This document shows, one piece after another, positions 54,237-64,000 of a stretch of DNA of 64,000 nucleotides. The notes under the pieces are model-generated. The model made no database searches. It was not told where the DNA came from and worked only from the letters and a program-made list of their open reading frames with translations. Origin of the DNA: Bemisia tabaci. Its lineage: Eukaryota > Arthropoda > Insecta > Hemiptera > Aleyrodidae. The DNA lies in assembly GCF_918797505.1 (NCBI RefSeq), contig NC_092793.1, forward strand, positions 49,402,243-49,466,242, in the 5' to 3' direction. The position numbers and the translations under genes are program-made. Within the stretch, counting starts at the first letter, position 1. Each line of letters starts with the position of its first letter.

Positions 54237-54262
54237 CGGCGCTCCCAGACCATAGTGCGGCA

Positions 54263-55730
54263 TGCGGTTTCTCGTCGCTTCCACTTCCAGTCGCCTTTAA
54301 TTGATTTGCAACCCGTCCATTTTACATCTATATCCTCCCCTCACCTCGTAATATCCGTAGAGGTTTCACTGTTGTGTAGTTTTAAAAATCAACTTCAGTT
54401 TTAAATCATTATTTTAGTAGGTAAATAAGATTGTTCAACAATTTAAAACGGCGAAAGTGATAGGTTTTTCACCGCACTACAGGAAACTGAAGAGTAATTT
54501 AAAAAACGGAACGGTGTTCCATTAAACAGTTGACTCAGCATCCACTTGCGCAAAATGCACCTGTGCAGGCAAAATTAATTCGGTTTTCCTACCAGTACCT
54601 CCTTGCCACCTATCCTTCCGCAATATCCGTCAAGTTTTATCTTAGCTTACACTTAAAATACTAGGATATACTCTTCATACACAGAAGGGAATCCGTAGTG
54701 AATTTTACTCTGGAGCTTATTTCGCCCACCCCCCTTCCCTCAAAAAATAAAACTCGATCGATATAAATGCGAGAAAAAACGATTTTTTTTACGGACCAGC
54801 ATTAGCTCATCGTGCAGTTAACTTCACTCTTGTAAAGTGGATTATACCCCTTATTCTGATCACTTGAGTCTTTTGGTGGCAGTATAAAATAGGTTCTAGA
54901 CTAAAATTCTCTCGAGATACCACTTTGAGGGTTCTAGCAGTGATTATCAAATCATCATCATCATCATTGTCGTGTACTATAAAATCATGATACTAACGCG
55001 TATCGTTTAACGCCGGAGGCGCACAGCGCTTTGGGGGGTTGGACTGCAAAGCGGTCACAGGGCGTATCCTCCCAGATCCACATTATAAAGGTTTCGATGG
55101 ATTTTTTCATGACGCTCACTCTGGCTCAGTCACTGGAAAAATAGACTGTTGAGACTATCGAGAGTTTGTGGCGGGACTCCTCGCCCCTTAACGAAACTTT
55201 AACAGGGACACTCGTTTACGTATCGACGCGAAAGAGGATCTCCCCGGAGACGGAAACCAGATACAATGGAAGGGGGAAGCTATGGAAAAACTCGACTAAT
55301 CTGATGACGTTTGCCGAGATACGCGTCTGAGCCCTCCTCCCTTCCGGATTCGCCGGAGGAAGTGCAATGAGCCTCAGCTACAACGGGAATGACGTAACGT
55401 AACGCGACGTGACTCCCGATGCCGTGTCAGTATCTAACGTCATTGCCGTTCGGCGAGCTTTTCGTCGGGCGATTCTTCGGGAAAAGTGGATTATTTTCGT
55501 GGATTTGGCGACGCCCGGAGGACGACGTCTTCGCCTCGTTGGGCTTGGGTTCCGCAAAACGACTGCCACAACCACTGTTCACTGCACCCCGATAAGAGCG
55601 AGGTCTTGTTGCCGAACTTGGACGAATCTGAGGCATCTTTTGGGGGAAAAGCGTGCATTTGAAAATTCGTAAAGCTGCATCTTCAAAGCCTTTGACTTTT
55701 TTTTTTTTTTTTTTAACTTTAAAAACCTGA
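54263..55730. other. intron 1, no element assigned
   Basis: CpG-rich at about 55390-55560, with a T-run at about 55698-55714. No exon with proper splice sites was recognised. Confidence 0.45.
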
Positions 55731-56006
55731 GGGCCGATAATTGAAATGGACAGACCAAGCTATAGACAAAAGAGTCAACAGATATGTAGAGGGATCCTAT
55801 TGGTGGAAGCGGGTGGTTGCAATGGACAAACGAGGTAAGTAATAGACTAATTAACGGCAACTCACGAGAGACCGAGAGACCCGATAGTTCGTCCATCATT
55901 TTCTTCTTTAGTCTACAGGAACCATCCATTTCAACCAATAGGATAGCTCCATACTCACTATAACTTCTGTCTATAGCTTTGTCTTCAATTTAATTAATCA
56001 GCCCGC
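55731..56006. mobile_element. MITE, GCGGGCTGATTATTG family, copy 4
   Basis: Left end GGGCCGATAATTGAAATGGA, right end TTAATTAATCAGCCCGC. Inner GATCCTATTGGTGG and CCAATAGGATAGC are inverted. Only 7 bp separate it from the next copy. Confidence 0.85.
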
Positions 56007-56013
56007 TGGCTTC

Positions 56014-56292
56014 TGTGGACTGATTTTTGAAATTGGTAGATATAGCGATAGACAAAGAAGACGAAGGGAAATTTTAGCAGTCCTAATGGTTGAAGCGGAA
56101 CGGTTGCGATGGAAAAATTAGATAAGTAATGGACCAACGAACGGCAACCCATGAGCTACTCTATTGCGAGTCCATTACTTATTTTTCTCCTCAGTCCATG
56201 ACAACCACCCATTTCAACCAATAGAATCGCTTCATTTTCCATTTGTCCTCTTCATCTATCACTTTGTCTGTCAATTTCAATAATCAGCCACA
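56014..56292. mobile_element. MITE, GCGGGCTGATTATTG family, copy 5 (altered ends)
   Basis: The ends have changed to TGTGGACTGATTTTTGAAAT and AATTTCAATAATCAGCCACA, and the two changed ends still match each other. GATAGACAAAGAAGACGAAG and the mirror lie inside. Confidence 0.85.
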
Positions 56293-57699
56293 GGTATAGT
56301 CTTTGGTCATGGCCAACAAAAATGGAGCTCTTTATCAGCAATTTCCTTGTGACAGTTTGTTTTGAACCAAGAAATTCTGCTTTAATGGGTCCTCATGTAT
56401 TGTACCCGTTGAAACTTGGCATCCTCACCCATATTTTCTCCGCACGTATGCTTTTCTGCCTCTTATCTGTGTTTTCTTTATATTTTTACTCATATCTCCA
56501 TTCTTTTTCGCTCTCTTGCATAGTAATAATGTTCCTTGCGCGATTTTTTTCACCCTCGTTGCGCTCACTATCGTCATGTATGTATATCCAAGTCTGGAAT
56601 TCGGGTAGATGTTCGCACAGACGCACACCTTTACATCATTGAATTGTTTCGTATGGTGTGCTTCCAAAAGAGGAGTTTGGTCTATTAATGATTTTTTCTC
56701 GGCAAAGGAAGTATATCACTATTGTCTTTTGCTATTTTTCGAAGCAAGCTTCCATGATATGTTTTGATTTCCACGGAATTGGTGATGATTTCTTCTCATT
56801 TTGCCCTAGATTCTTTGAGAAAAAAGTTGAAGTTTCCCTCAAAGTTCAAGGAAAAATAATTTGTTTCATAACTTGTCCAATTTTGTGAAAATAGATCAAC
56901 ATGAACCACTAATTTTTTAAAATAATTCGATCCATCCGGGCGAGGACACCAAAGGGATTCCCAGTTTCCAGCAATCTCTTGAAAACTTCCCTGGTTTTTC
57001 TGAATATTTTTCATTCTCCAAAAATTCCGGTAATCCCGGTTTTTCGCAGGTCTTAAACATCATGATAGGAGCATCAATATTATTGCTAAAACACTTGCTG
57101 TATCAACTAATCTGATTACTCTCGACTCTGATATTCCTGCGGGACTGCGTCAAGAAGACACGGCGAGGAGAAACAACAATAACTAATGACGATGAAGGGA
57201 CAATGGCTCCACGTAGGGATCGAAAGGGGTGAAAGGAGAAGGGTGTGTGGTTCAAGGGAATATATCCGCACAATTAATCATCCCCTAATGAACATGTTGT
57301 CCAGTAATTAGGTCATTACTGTCCACATGTTACTCTGCACGCCGCACAGCCGTCTCGAAATTAATTCTGGAGATTGAGATAGCAGGAAATAAATCGAAGC
57401 AATCAAACAAATGAGATACATTTTGCTTGTACTCCGTCTCATTTCTGACCGTCCTCACAATTCCTCCATCAGCTCGGAGTTTTGAGAAAATCTTTGTTTA
57501 CTGGTGCACGGGAAGCGCCTAAGTTCATCATCCGACATGAATTCAATTTAAACGTTATGGGTTCACTTAAGTACTAGCAGTGAAAATTTCACTGATTTTC
57601 TTTTATAATCCACCCAAAGTCCATATACTAAGAGAAGGAATTCAATGCTTGTTAGCCAGTAGGTATCGTTGCGATTTTGCCAGTTCACGGTGTTACTCA
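56293..57699. other. intron 1, no element assigned
   Basis: No exon or element could be supported. Confidence 0.45.
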
Positions 57700-58210
57700 C
57701 GAGGGGAAAATCTATTGGTCTGGAGAGTTTGCACATAAAAATTGTATTACTTCATCTGAGAATGCTCAATGAGCTGAGTTCGCAGTATTTTTCTTAATTT
57801 TTTTCTGAAATAGAATATCGGAGGGAAAAAATTTAAAGGGAGGAAATGTGCCTTGTGAGTTGTGACGTCATGCGGTAGCATTTCCATTTAAACACGAGTA
57901 TTCTAGCAGATTAGATTATTTTGTCATATTTCCTGCAATAATTGTTCAGTGGAGGCTTTGCACGCAAATTTTTAATTATTTTATCTGAAAGTGCCTAAAG
58001 AGCTGATTTTGTAGTATTTTTTACAATTTTTTTCTGCCATGGGAAATAGTATAAAAATAGATTTAAAAGTGAGAAAATGCACCGTCTTGTGACGTCACCT
58101 GGCGGCATTTGCCATTTAAACGCATGTATTTTAGCAGATAAGATTATTTTGTCGTATCTCCTCCAATAATTGTTCAATTTATGAACCAAGGGTATCCTCG
58201 TGCTCAGCTC
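57700..58210. repeat. two tandem copies of the TGACGTCA-containing repeat
   Basis: The two copies are about 227 bp apart in the same orientation, with TGACGTCA at 57863 and 58090, each followed by a GGCGGCA-like (or decayed) segment and CATTTAAACNC. Both end in CAATAATTGTTCA. They are inverted relative to the copy at 51583. Confidence 0.8.
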
Positions 58211-59078
58211 TTTTGGTAGCGTCCCTTTATGCACGGAATTCATCAAATTTTAGACACCTGCAAATTCTTCATTTGGAAACGAAAAATGTCATCGTGCTCA
58301 GTTTTCTCAGCAGTTCATTTCTACATGAAATTCACCAAATTTCAGACACCTGCAAATTCGCCGGGAAATCGCCCTGAAAGTCGGGGACTTTTTCTGGCGA
58401 CGCGTTGGACACGGGTGGTTGAGAATAATGTCACAGGAGGCCTCTGTCAGACAAAAGCATACGTCCCGCCTTTGAAGTGGACGGTCAACTTTGCCGAATC
58501 GGGGGATGGAGCCGTGCTAGCGAGTGTTGCGGTTGCCCGTGCGCATAACATATTTCCTCCTCCTCGGTCACTCCATCTTCTTCTTGCGCCAACACAAACG
58601 TTTAATTATTCCGCATACGAATGCTCCCAATGCTCTCGCCGTCTGAATAATTGGACGCGTTTACACGAATGAGCGACTTGCACAAATCGGCGCTCTCTCA
58701 CGCAACGACGTATCTCGATCGCCACATGAGCCCCAGAAAGCATTGGTTCACATGTAAAACAGAGCTCCCGTGGAAATTTAGATACGCCCTTACGTCAGAG
58801 TCGTGAAACTGCTACTTTGCGAGGGACTATACTGCAGTTGAACGGGTCGAGTGGAAAGTCTCTACAACTTAGCAGGGATGGAGGAAATGATCAAAAAATT
58901 CTGTGAAACTGCTATTCGCACATTTTCTTTGTACTCGAAATTGGGCCTCTAGACAAGGTATGAGATAAAGTACTTCCTGACATGTTTCCTTTCCAAAAGT
59001 TCACGCGGGAAACGATTTTTTTAATTTAAAAAAATTGCAACTACACTCCAGAAAGATATACACCTATCTACTTTTCTT
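58211..59078. other. intron 1, no element assigned
   Basis: A short duplication around ATTCACCAAATTTCAGACACC and ATTCATCAAATTTTAGACACC (58241 and 58331). No exon supported. Confidence 0.45.
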
Positions 59079-59475
59079 CTTCTTCCACGAACGACTAGGG
59101 CACAGTCCTGTTTGTCAGGCCATCCAGTACCGAGCAAAAGAAATTATAAAATATTAAGAATCTAAAAATCATTAAAAATAAAAGACTCGTCAAATCAATG
59201 AAAACATCATAAAATCTTCAATCATCCTCAGGAGAAGAGAGCCAGCTTTGTGCCCATCTCTTAGGCGGTCTTCCAGGTAATCTTTTCCCTAAGGGTTGTT
59301 CGGTCTTACAAATTTTCGCTAGTCTCTCTCCTAACATGCTCCGACCACATCCTTCTCCTCACTTTGGTCCACTTGGCTACATCTTGCACCCCAAGAGCAT
59401 CCCTGATGGACTCGCTGGTCTGCCGATCCCGAAGTGTAAAACCCGCTATCTTTCTTAGAACTTTCATCTCAACTG
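59079..59475 (-). pseudogene. broken 3-prime end of an RTE-like LINE ORF with tail
   Basis: On the minus strand one frame reads VEMKVLRKIAGFTLRDRQTS and continues to an early stop. A shifted frame then resumes with EQPLGKRLPGRPPKRWAQSW and ends at a natural-looking TGA (59218-59220). The EMKVLRKIAG and GRPPKRW motifs are typical of the C-terminus of RTE/BovB-type reverse transcriptase polyproteins. About 140 nt of 3-prime UTR follows, ending in GAAGAAGAAGAAAAG, a usual microsatellite-like LINE tail. The upstream RT is absent, so this is a 5-prime-truncated copy with at least one frameshift. It is unrelated to the intact element at 21-27 kb. Confidence 0.8.
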
Positions 59476-61311
59476 TGCGAAATTACAGTTTAATACTAAC
59501 CTACGATGATCCTAGTTTTACAACCAAAATTTCGAAATTTTTTGCTTCCATTAAGTTAAGAATCTAAATTTTCGTATTAGCTATCACCCTTCATATTTTC
59601 TGTATAAACATTAGTAGCCCAAGATGGTGAAAGTCCCCAATGAAATTAACTAACTAACTAACCCAACTGAACATATTCTAGTTTAAGTATAAAAATTCCT
59701 ATTGTGTCCGAACTTGGTGGAAAGCACGGTCCTTCAGAGTGAAAGAGAAAATTGGTAGCTATTTTCGAAGTTCTGAATCCTGAATCTCGTAAACACGAAA
59801 GCTGCTGTAATATTATGCTCAGGCGCCGTGGTAGACACAAACCCGTAGTTTTTTGGCTAATTTTTTGCCATAGATTTTGATTGTACATGCTCTATTTTGC
59901 AACTGTGCGTCTCTCTCGTGACTTTGACGACGCTAACCCAGTGCGCCATCAGGCGACATCGATGGGAAACAAATTTCGCACGCACTCTTTCCATTCCGGA
60001 TTTGATGTCAAAGGAAAAATGATGGCCGACTGTCAGGCTCCCCCGAGCCCAAGATTACATCATCGTTCATGTGTACTTTACGTGTCGTTTTTAGCTCCCA
60101 TTTTTCTGTTGGCACTATTTCACTCTGAGACAGACTCTTTAGCCACAACCATGGTCTCAGCCACATCCATAATCTTAGCCATTTCCTAACTTCCTTCCAC
60201 AAAAAATTCCAGAATTTCTCTTGAAAATGGCCGTCAATCCGTCATATTCGAGCTGCAAGCTGAGTTAAATCTTTTCACCCTTTAGAAAAGAAGCTCTAGA
60301 ACTTATCTGTAAGCTAGATATTTTGTTGTCAATAACAAAATTCTGAGAGCGGAAAATTTTCATCATACGTTCCTCCTTTTTCTCCGCGCATGCACTTAAA
60401 AATTTTCCATTTTCCATGTTTTAACCCTTACTCTTACATCCGACATTAATGACACTTATTTCAAACAAAAGTTAAAATGGGGAAAAGTCGTCGAATGCTT
60501 GCGTTCATTTCAACTCGATCCATTCGAAACCGAAACTCAAAAATTTAATTTGAACAGAGAATTGTAGATGCCGTAAACAGAATCACATTCGTATGTACTT
60601 TAAACGCGCGATGGTCCTTGTTTTAATGTACGCTACTTCACTACTCCCGTTTATTGTATACTTCGTGATCACATTACGCAATAAAAGAGATTCGGTCGGA
60701 CCTGCTGCCCAATGTTATTTTTCCGTGTCCGCCTCATGCACCTCATAATCCACCAGATGTTGGCCGAATCAAATCTCTCTGACTCTTCTGCTAAATAACT
60801 TTCCAGCTGCGTCGGTGTATTTTATGAGTCACCAAATTGTTTATTTTAATGGGGTTGGACATAGTTATATCCTCCCTTCAGTAACACTCGTTGAATACTC
60901 CATACGCTGCATCGCTTGGCCTCTGAATGTGTGTGCCCTGAAAAAAGATTAAACATTAATGTACTTAACCATAAATATTGTCCATAGTACTCGAATAGAG
61001 GTTCATCAGCAAGTTAAAGATGGGCGCTGGGTGGGAACCCGTCGTTAAAAAAATTATCAATTTAAGAACAACGTAAAAAATTGATGTTTTCATCATTTGG
61101 AAAATTGCATATTAACTTTAATAATTTGTGAACCGCATCTGGTATGTTTGTATTGTCCAAGTGATATATCCTCCAATTTTCAGTATCAACAAATGGTAAC
61201 TAAAATTTAACTCTGAATACCATGATTGTATCAACACGGCGTAGATTTTAAGTATTGTTTTCATTATTGCATGCTTTGCGCATTATCTGATAGTTTTGTT
61301 TCATGTTTCAG
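59476..61311. other. intron 1, right part
   Basis: A (TAAC)n stretch at about 59646-59661 may be the tail of another LINE fragment. Otherwise nothing recognised up to the exon 2 acceptor. Confidence 0.45.
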
Positions 61312-61404
61312 CCGTATTGGATGAAAAGCCGAGAATACTGGGATAATAGCTTTGAAGAGAGATACCGCGTCCGAAAACAGAAGTGGTCGAAACTTCCATT
61401 GAAG
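61312..61404 (+). CDS. exon 2 of the probable alpha-mannosidase II-like glycosidase
   Basis: 31 codons, phase 0 on both sides. The acceptor TTTCATGTTTCAG ends at 61311 and the donor AAG/GTAATT begins at 61405. It encodes PYWMKSREYWDNSFEERY followed by RVRKQKWSKLPLK. This joins FEFQ of exon 1 in frame across a 13.7-kb intron. In GH38 Golgi mannosidases a Pro-rich LK segment comes just before the catalytic-domain start (VPHSHNDPGW-type). That next segment should be the start of exon 3, which I do not find in the remaining 2.6 kb. The phase match, exact splice consensus and aromatic/charged composition support a real exon. The family assignment is from memory of related insect proteins. Confidence 0.7.
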
Positions 61405-62425
61405 GTAATTATTTTCTTTCGAAATGTCGCAGATACTTTTTCAGACAGAATTAGAGGGTATCCGCTCTGAGAATCCCTTAGTTTAATACGCATTGAACGC
61501 ATGATTGGTCTAGAGGCAATATGTTTAAGCGACCCCGCGCTAAATATTACTTACAATCTAAGCTCAATCAATGTAATTGGTGAGCCAAAAGTTACGGTCG
61601 AAGGTCAACGCTATTTTTTCCCTATTATGATCGATCAGCGATTTGTTGTGTATGAAATTCGCCAAAAGATGACTGATGAATGTTGAGCACTTTACCGCGT
61701 CTTCCGGAGGCCTCTTCGCCCCTCTCCCATGTATACGTATGGCGAGTTGCATTCTTCTTCCCGCGTACGGCACCATTTTCACCGTTGAATATTTTTCTCT
61801 CAATCAAATAGTGATTCAGCCGAATAAATTTGACTAATACGGTCCTCCATCTCGAGCTTTGGTTAAAAATGTAATATTTGTGTAAACCTCCCTTCTCAAG
61901 AGTAAAAAACACTTTTCTCACGTTATCCCCATAAGGTTCCGTGCATTTTCGGGTAGACGGGAGAGAACTGAAAGACAATTGCCTGGTATGGGAAGATAGT
62001 ACTGACCAACTGCTCAAGTCTTTGGTTATCAGTCATCACCAGTCATTGACTTCCGAAAGCGTCTTTTACCTTCTAGGTAAGATGTCAGTGCCGGGTACGT
62101 AAAATATTTCGTCTATGGTTTGACCTGGCAAAATATCCAAACGTCGGGAGAGAACCTCGAATCGGTTAATTTGTGGTAATTTCCCGTCCAGTCCACGAGT
62201 CTGATCCGATCACTTCTCATCAAATCGACAGATCTGGGTCTCGGAGGTGGAAGTTTGCGGGAACTCTGCGAGTCAAGTCGCCCGACCGCTCAAACTTCAA
62301 TCCTAGCCCGCTTAACTCGCTGAAATGAGAAGTTGAAAGTTGGAATTGGCTTAAATCCGCTAGAGACCGATGTTGGCAAACTTAATGCGTTCATTTCAAA
62401 CAAATCCTCTTCAGACCGGGAGCTT
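61405..62425. other. intron 2, left part
   Basis: No exon recognised. In particular, no segment encoding a HSHNDPGW-type motif. Confidence 0.5.
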
Positions 62426-62431
62426 TTTGCA

Positions 62432-62683
62432 GCCCTGCTGAGGAAGAACGTAGCATGAACATTCCAATTTTGCCAGATCCCTCCCGAATAAATATTTATT
62501 TTTTTAGGGAAGTTGCGAATATTTTTCTTCGAAATTTCCGGATATTTTAAATCTAATCGGAAAGATAATTCTTAGGAAAATTAAACGATAAATCTTCACA
62601 AATTTCCCAGGTAATCCGCGTTTAATCGGGAGGAGGTCAGCAACGTCCCAATGTTGAAATGTCGTTTTTCCTTAGCACGGCAG
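62432..62683. mobile_element. MITE, GCCGTGCTAAGG family, 6-bp target duplication
   Basis: The left end GCCCTGCTGAGGAAGAACG has decayed; the right end is CGTTTTTCCTTAGCACGGCAG. A perfect 6-bp duplication TTTGCA lies at 62426-62431 and 62684-62689. Confidence 0.82.
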
Positions 62684-62689
62684 TTTGCA

Positions 62690-63342
62690 AGTCTGCGAAC
62701 CTCGAGGGAGGGCAGGAACGTGCCGTCGCGTCGGTGGATCTTTCTCGTTTCCCAAGTAAAATCTATCGGATACTCTCCAAGTTTGAGAATTAGGCAAATG
62801 AGGTAAGAGATGAATTTACATTAATCGAGTTAGCACTTGGTATTACTGGAGGATGAGGGATGTTCATCATCACCATAATTGCGTCCAAATCGACTTCTAG
62901 TCGTTCCTTACTGTATACTTACCGTTGCCTTAATGTTGCTTATGCACTGTACTTGCTGTATCTGTATGATCCCATTAGTTTTAAAACAACAATGATTAAA
63001 GATTCTTTTGACTAAAAGATGTCAAGCACCCAAAAATAATAGTCGGTTCCCCGCTCTAACGGTACTCCAAGGCCAATTTTGACCCAGCTAATCCAGTTGA
63101 TGTCCATATCGATCAACTCGGTGTTGCGCAACAACTATAGCGATTATGGTATAAAACCATGGCCAGTTGGTTTGAAACATAAAGGTTAACTGGGGCAGCA
63201 ACCCATCAGTTTTTTTTCAAGTTTCCCAATTTTTCTTCTTGTCGTATTCTGTTGATACAGAACTAAACTACTTTACGGCTTTAAATTTTCTGTAAGTTCA
63301 CCCTATATCGTCATGTTTCAGTGGTGCTTAGTTCTCTGTTAA
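62690..63342. other. intron 2, no element assigned
   Basis: Nothing that I can support. Confidence 0.45.
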
Positions 63343-63469
63343 AAATTGGGAACTACAATTTCTGGCTCAGTTTAGAAGCGACGTACGCACCACTAGTCTC
63401 CTTATGCACATGAGTGTTCTTATGGATGGGCTAGAAATTGTAGTTCCTATTTGCAAAATGTAGTCCAAT
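63343..63469. mobile_element. MITE, TTGGACTACATTTTGCAA family, copy 4 (left end lost)
   Basis: The right end TTGCAAAATGTAGTCCAATT is intact. The left side starts only at ATTGGGAACTACAATTTC, which is inverted against GAAATTGTAGTTCC. The core is reversed relative to copies 2 and 3. Confidence 0.7.
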
Positions 63470-63548
63470 TCGTTCAAGTGTAATTATACATTTTTTCGTT
63501 CGGGAAACGACGAATTCAGGATTTCAATGATATCTCCGCCGCGCGCCG

Positions 63549-63783
63549 CACAGTGAGGCGAGCTTTTGGGAGAGTTTGGACATGAAATTTTTGACTGAAA
63601 TAGCAAACTTTGATGTGTATTTCATCCATTTTAAACTTTTACGGGTCTGTTCCGAAGGAATTTCTACGAGGACTCCAATACATTTACTTTCAACCCCCTC
63701 TCCTGTTTTGTACCATCGATAATAAGTGCTTTTCAAGTTTCTGTATCATGTCCAACATTGTACATTGGCTTCGCTCCACTGTG
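63549..63783. mobile_element. compact Transib-like element, TSD CGCCG
   Basis: The left end is CACAGTGAGGCGAGC. The right end, read inward, is CACAGTGGAGCGAAGCCAAT. Both carry an exact CACAGTG heptamer. A perfect 5-bp duplication CGCCG lies at 63544-63548 and 63784-63788. The inverted ends run to TTGGACATGA on both sides. At 235 bp it is a MITE-sized derivative. Confidence 0.88.
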
Positions 63784-63788
63784 CGCCG

Positions 63789-64000
63789 CCGCTCTGAATT
63801 TTTATTGGTCTAGGGCGCTGCGACACCACGCAAACATCCATTTTTTATCATTCCGCTCTTGGAAATATGCGAAAATTGAAAACATAAATTACCAATCGCG
63901 GCGAAGGAGCGGGGGGGGGGGGGGGGGAGGCTGTAAATCCTCTGAGCAAATTGGAGCGAGCGGCGAGTCCGCTTCTGCAAGAGCGGTCCCGACTAATCTT
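63789..64000. other. no gene; long G run
   Basis: A G-homopolymer of about 17 lies near 63911-63927. Nothing else was recognised. Confidence 0.5.

Larger units (their letters stand above)
52113..54257. mobile_element. 2.1-kb Transib-like element with 495-bp inverted arms, TSD CGGCA
   Basis: The ends are CACTATGGTCTGGGGGCGCC on the left and, read inward from the right, CACTATGGTCTGGGAGCGCC. A perfect 5-bp duplication CGGCA lies at 52108-52112 and 54258-54262. The TIR runs about 38 bp, to GTGGCCA. A long inverted pair (52803-53297 and 53742-54236, about 95 percent identical by eye) lies inside. The right arm adjoins the right TIR, whereas the left arm lies 690 bp in from the left end. The loop holds a SINE. 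No transposase frame, so non-autonomous. Confidence 0.88.

Overview
This is eukaryotic, intron-bearing, repeat-rich nuclear DNA, almost certainly from an arthropod. The evidence is one gene in two small exons separated by a 13.7-kb intron, an intact non-LTR retrotransposon, and dozens of short inverted-repeat elements. I suspect a hemipteran, possibly a whitefly such as Bemisia tabaci, because several repeat families look familiar from that genome. That is memory, not a search. No bacterial-type operons, no functional tRNA or rRNA gene and no CRISPR array are visible.

Layout. 1-21 kb: satellite and minisatellite patches, hAT-like and fold-back MITEs, and no convincing gene. 21.4-27.3 kb: a full-length non-LTR retrotransposon on the minus strand (ORF1 with a zinc knuckle; ORF2 with endonuclease, reverse transcriptase, RNase H and a C-terminal Cys-His motif). 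It has no inactivating break that I can see and lies between two ACAT/ATGT microsatellites. 27.6-28.1 kb: a tandem array of what look like Transib transposon ends, then three GC hairpins that all close on GCGAAGC. 28-46 kb: MITEs of at least five families plus three Transib-like elements. 47.25-61.40 kb: the first two coding exons of a plus-strand gene that is probably a Golgi type II membrane glycosidase of the alpha-mannosidase II (GH38) group. The catalytic exons lie beyond the right edge. Its large intron holds a 2.1-kb Transib-like element with 495-bp inverted arms and a tRNA-derived SINE, paired MITEs, a repeat family carrying TGACGTCA, and a broken RTE-like LINE tail. 61.4-64 kb: more MITEs and a compact Transib-like element.

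The most striking theme is a set of at least five non-autonomous Transib-like elements. Their ends read CACAGTG, CACAATG, CACTATG or decayed forms. They are flanked by 5-bp GC-rich target duplications (CGGCG, CGCCG, CGGCA, and decayed CGTCG and CGCCA). CACAGTG is the V(D)J recombination-signal heptamer, and Transib is the family related to RAG1. No Transib transposase is encoded here. A second theme is that some fold-back MITEs sit exactly between long duplicated flanks (74 bp direct, about 80 bp inverted, about 102 bp direct) instead of ordinary short target duplications.
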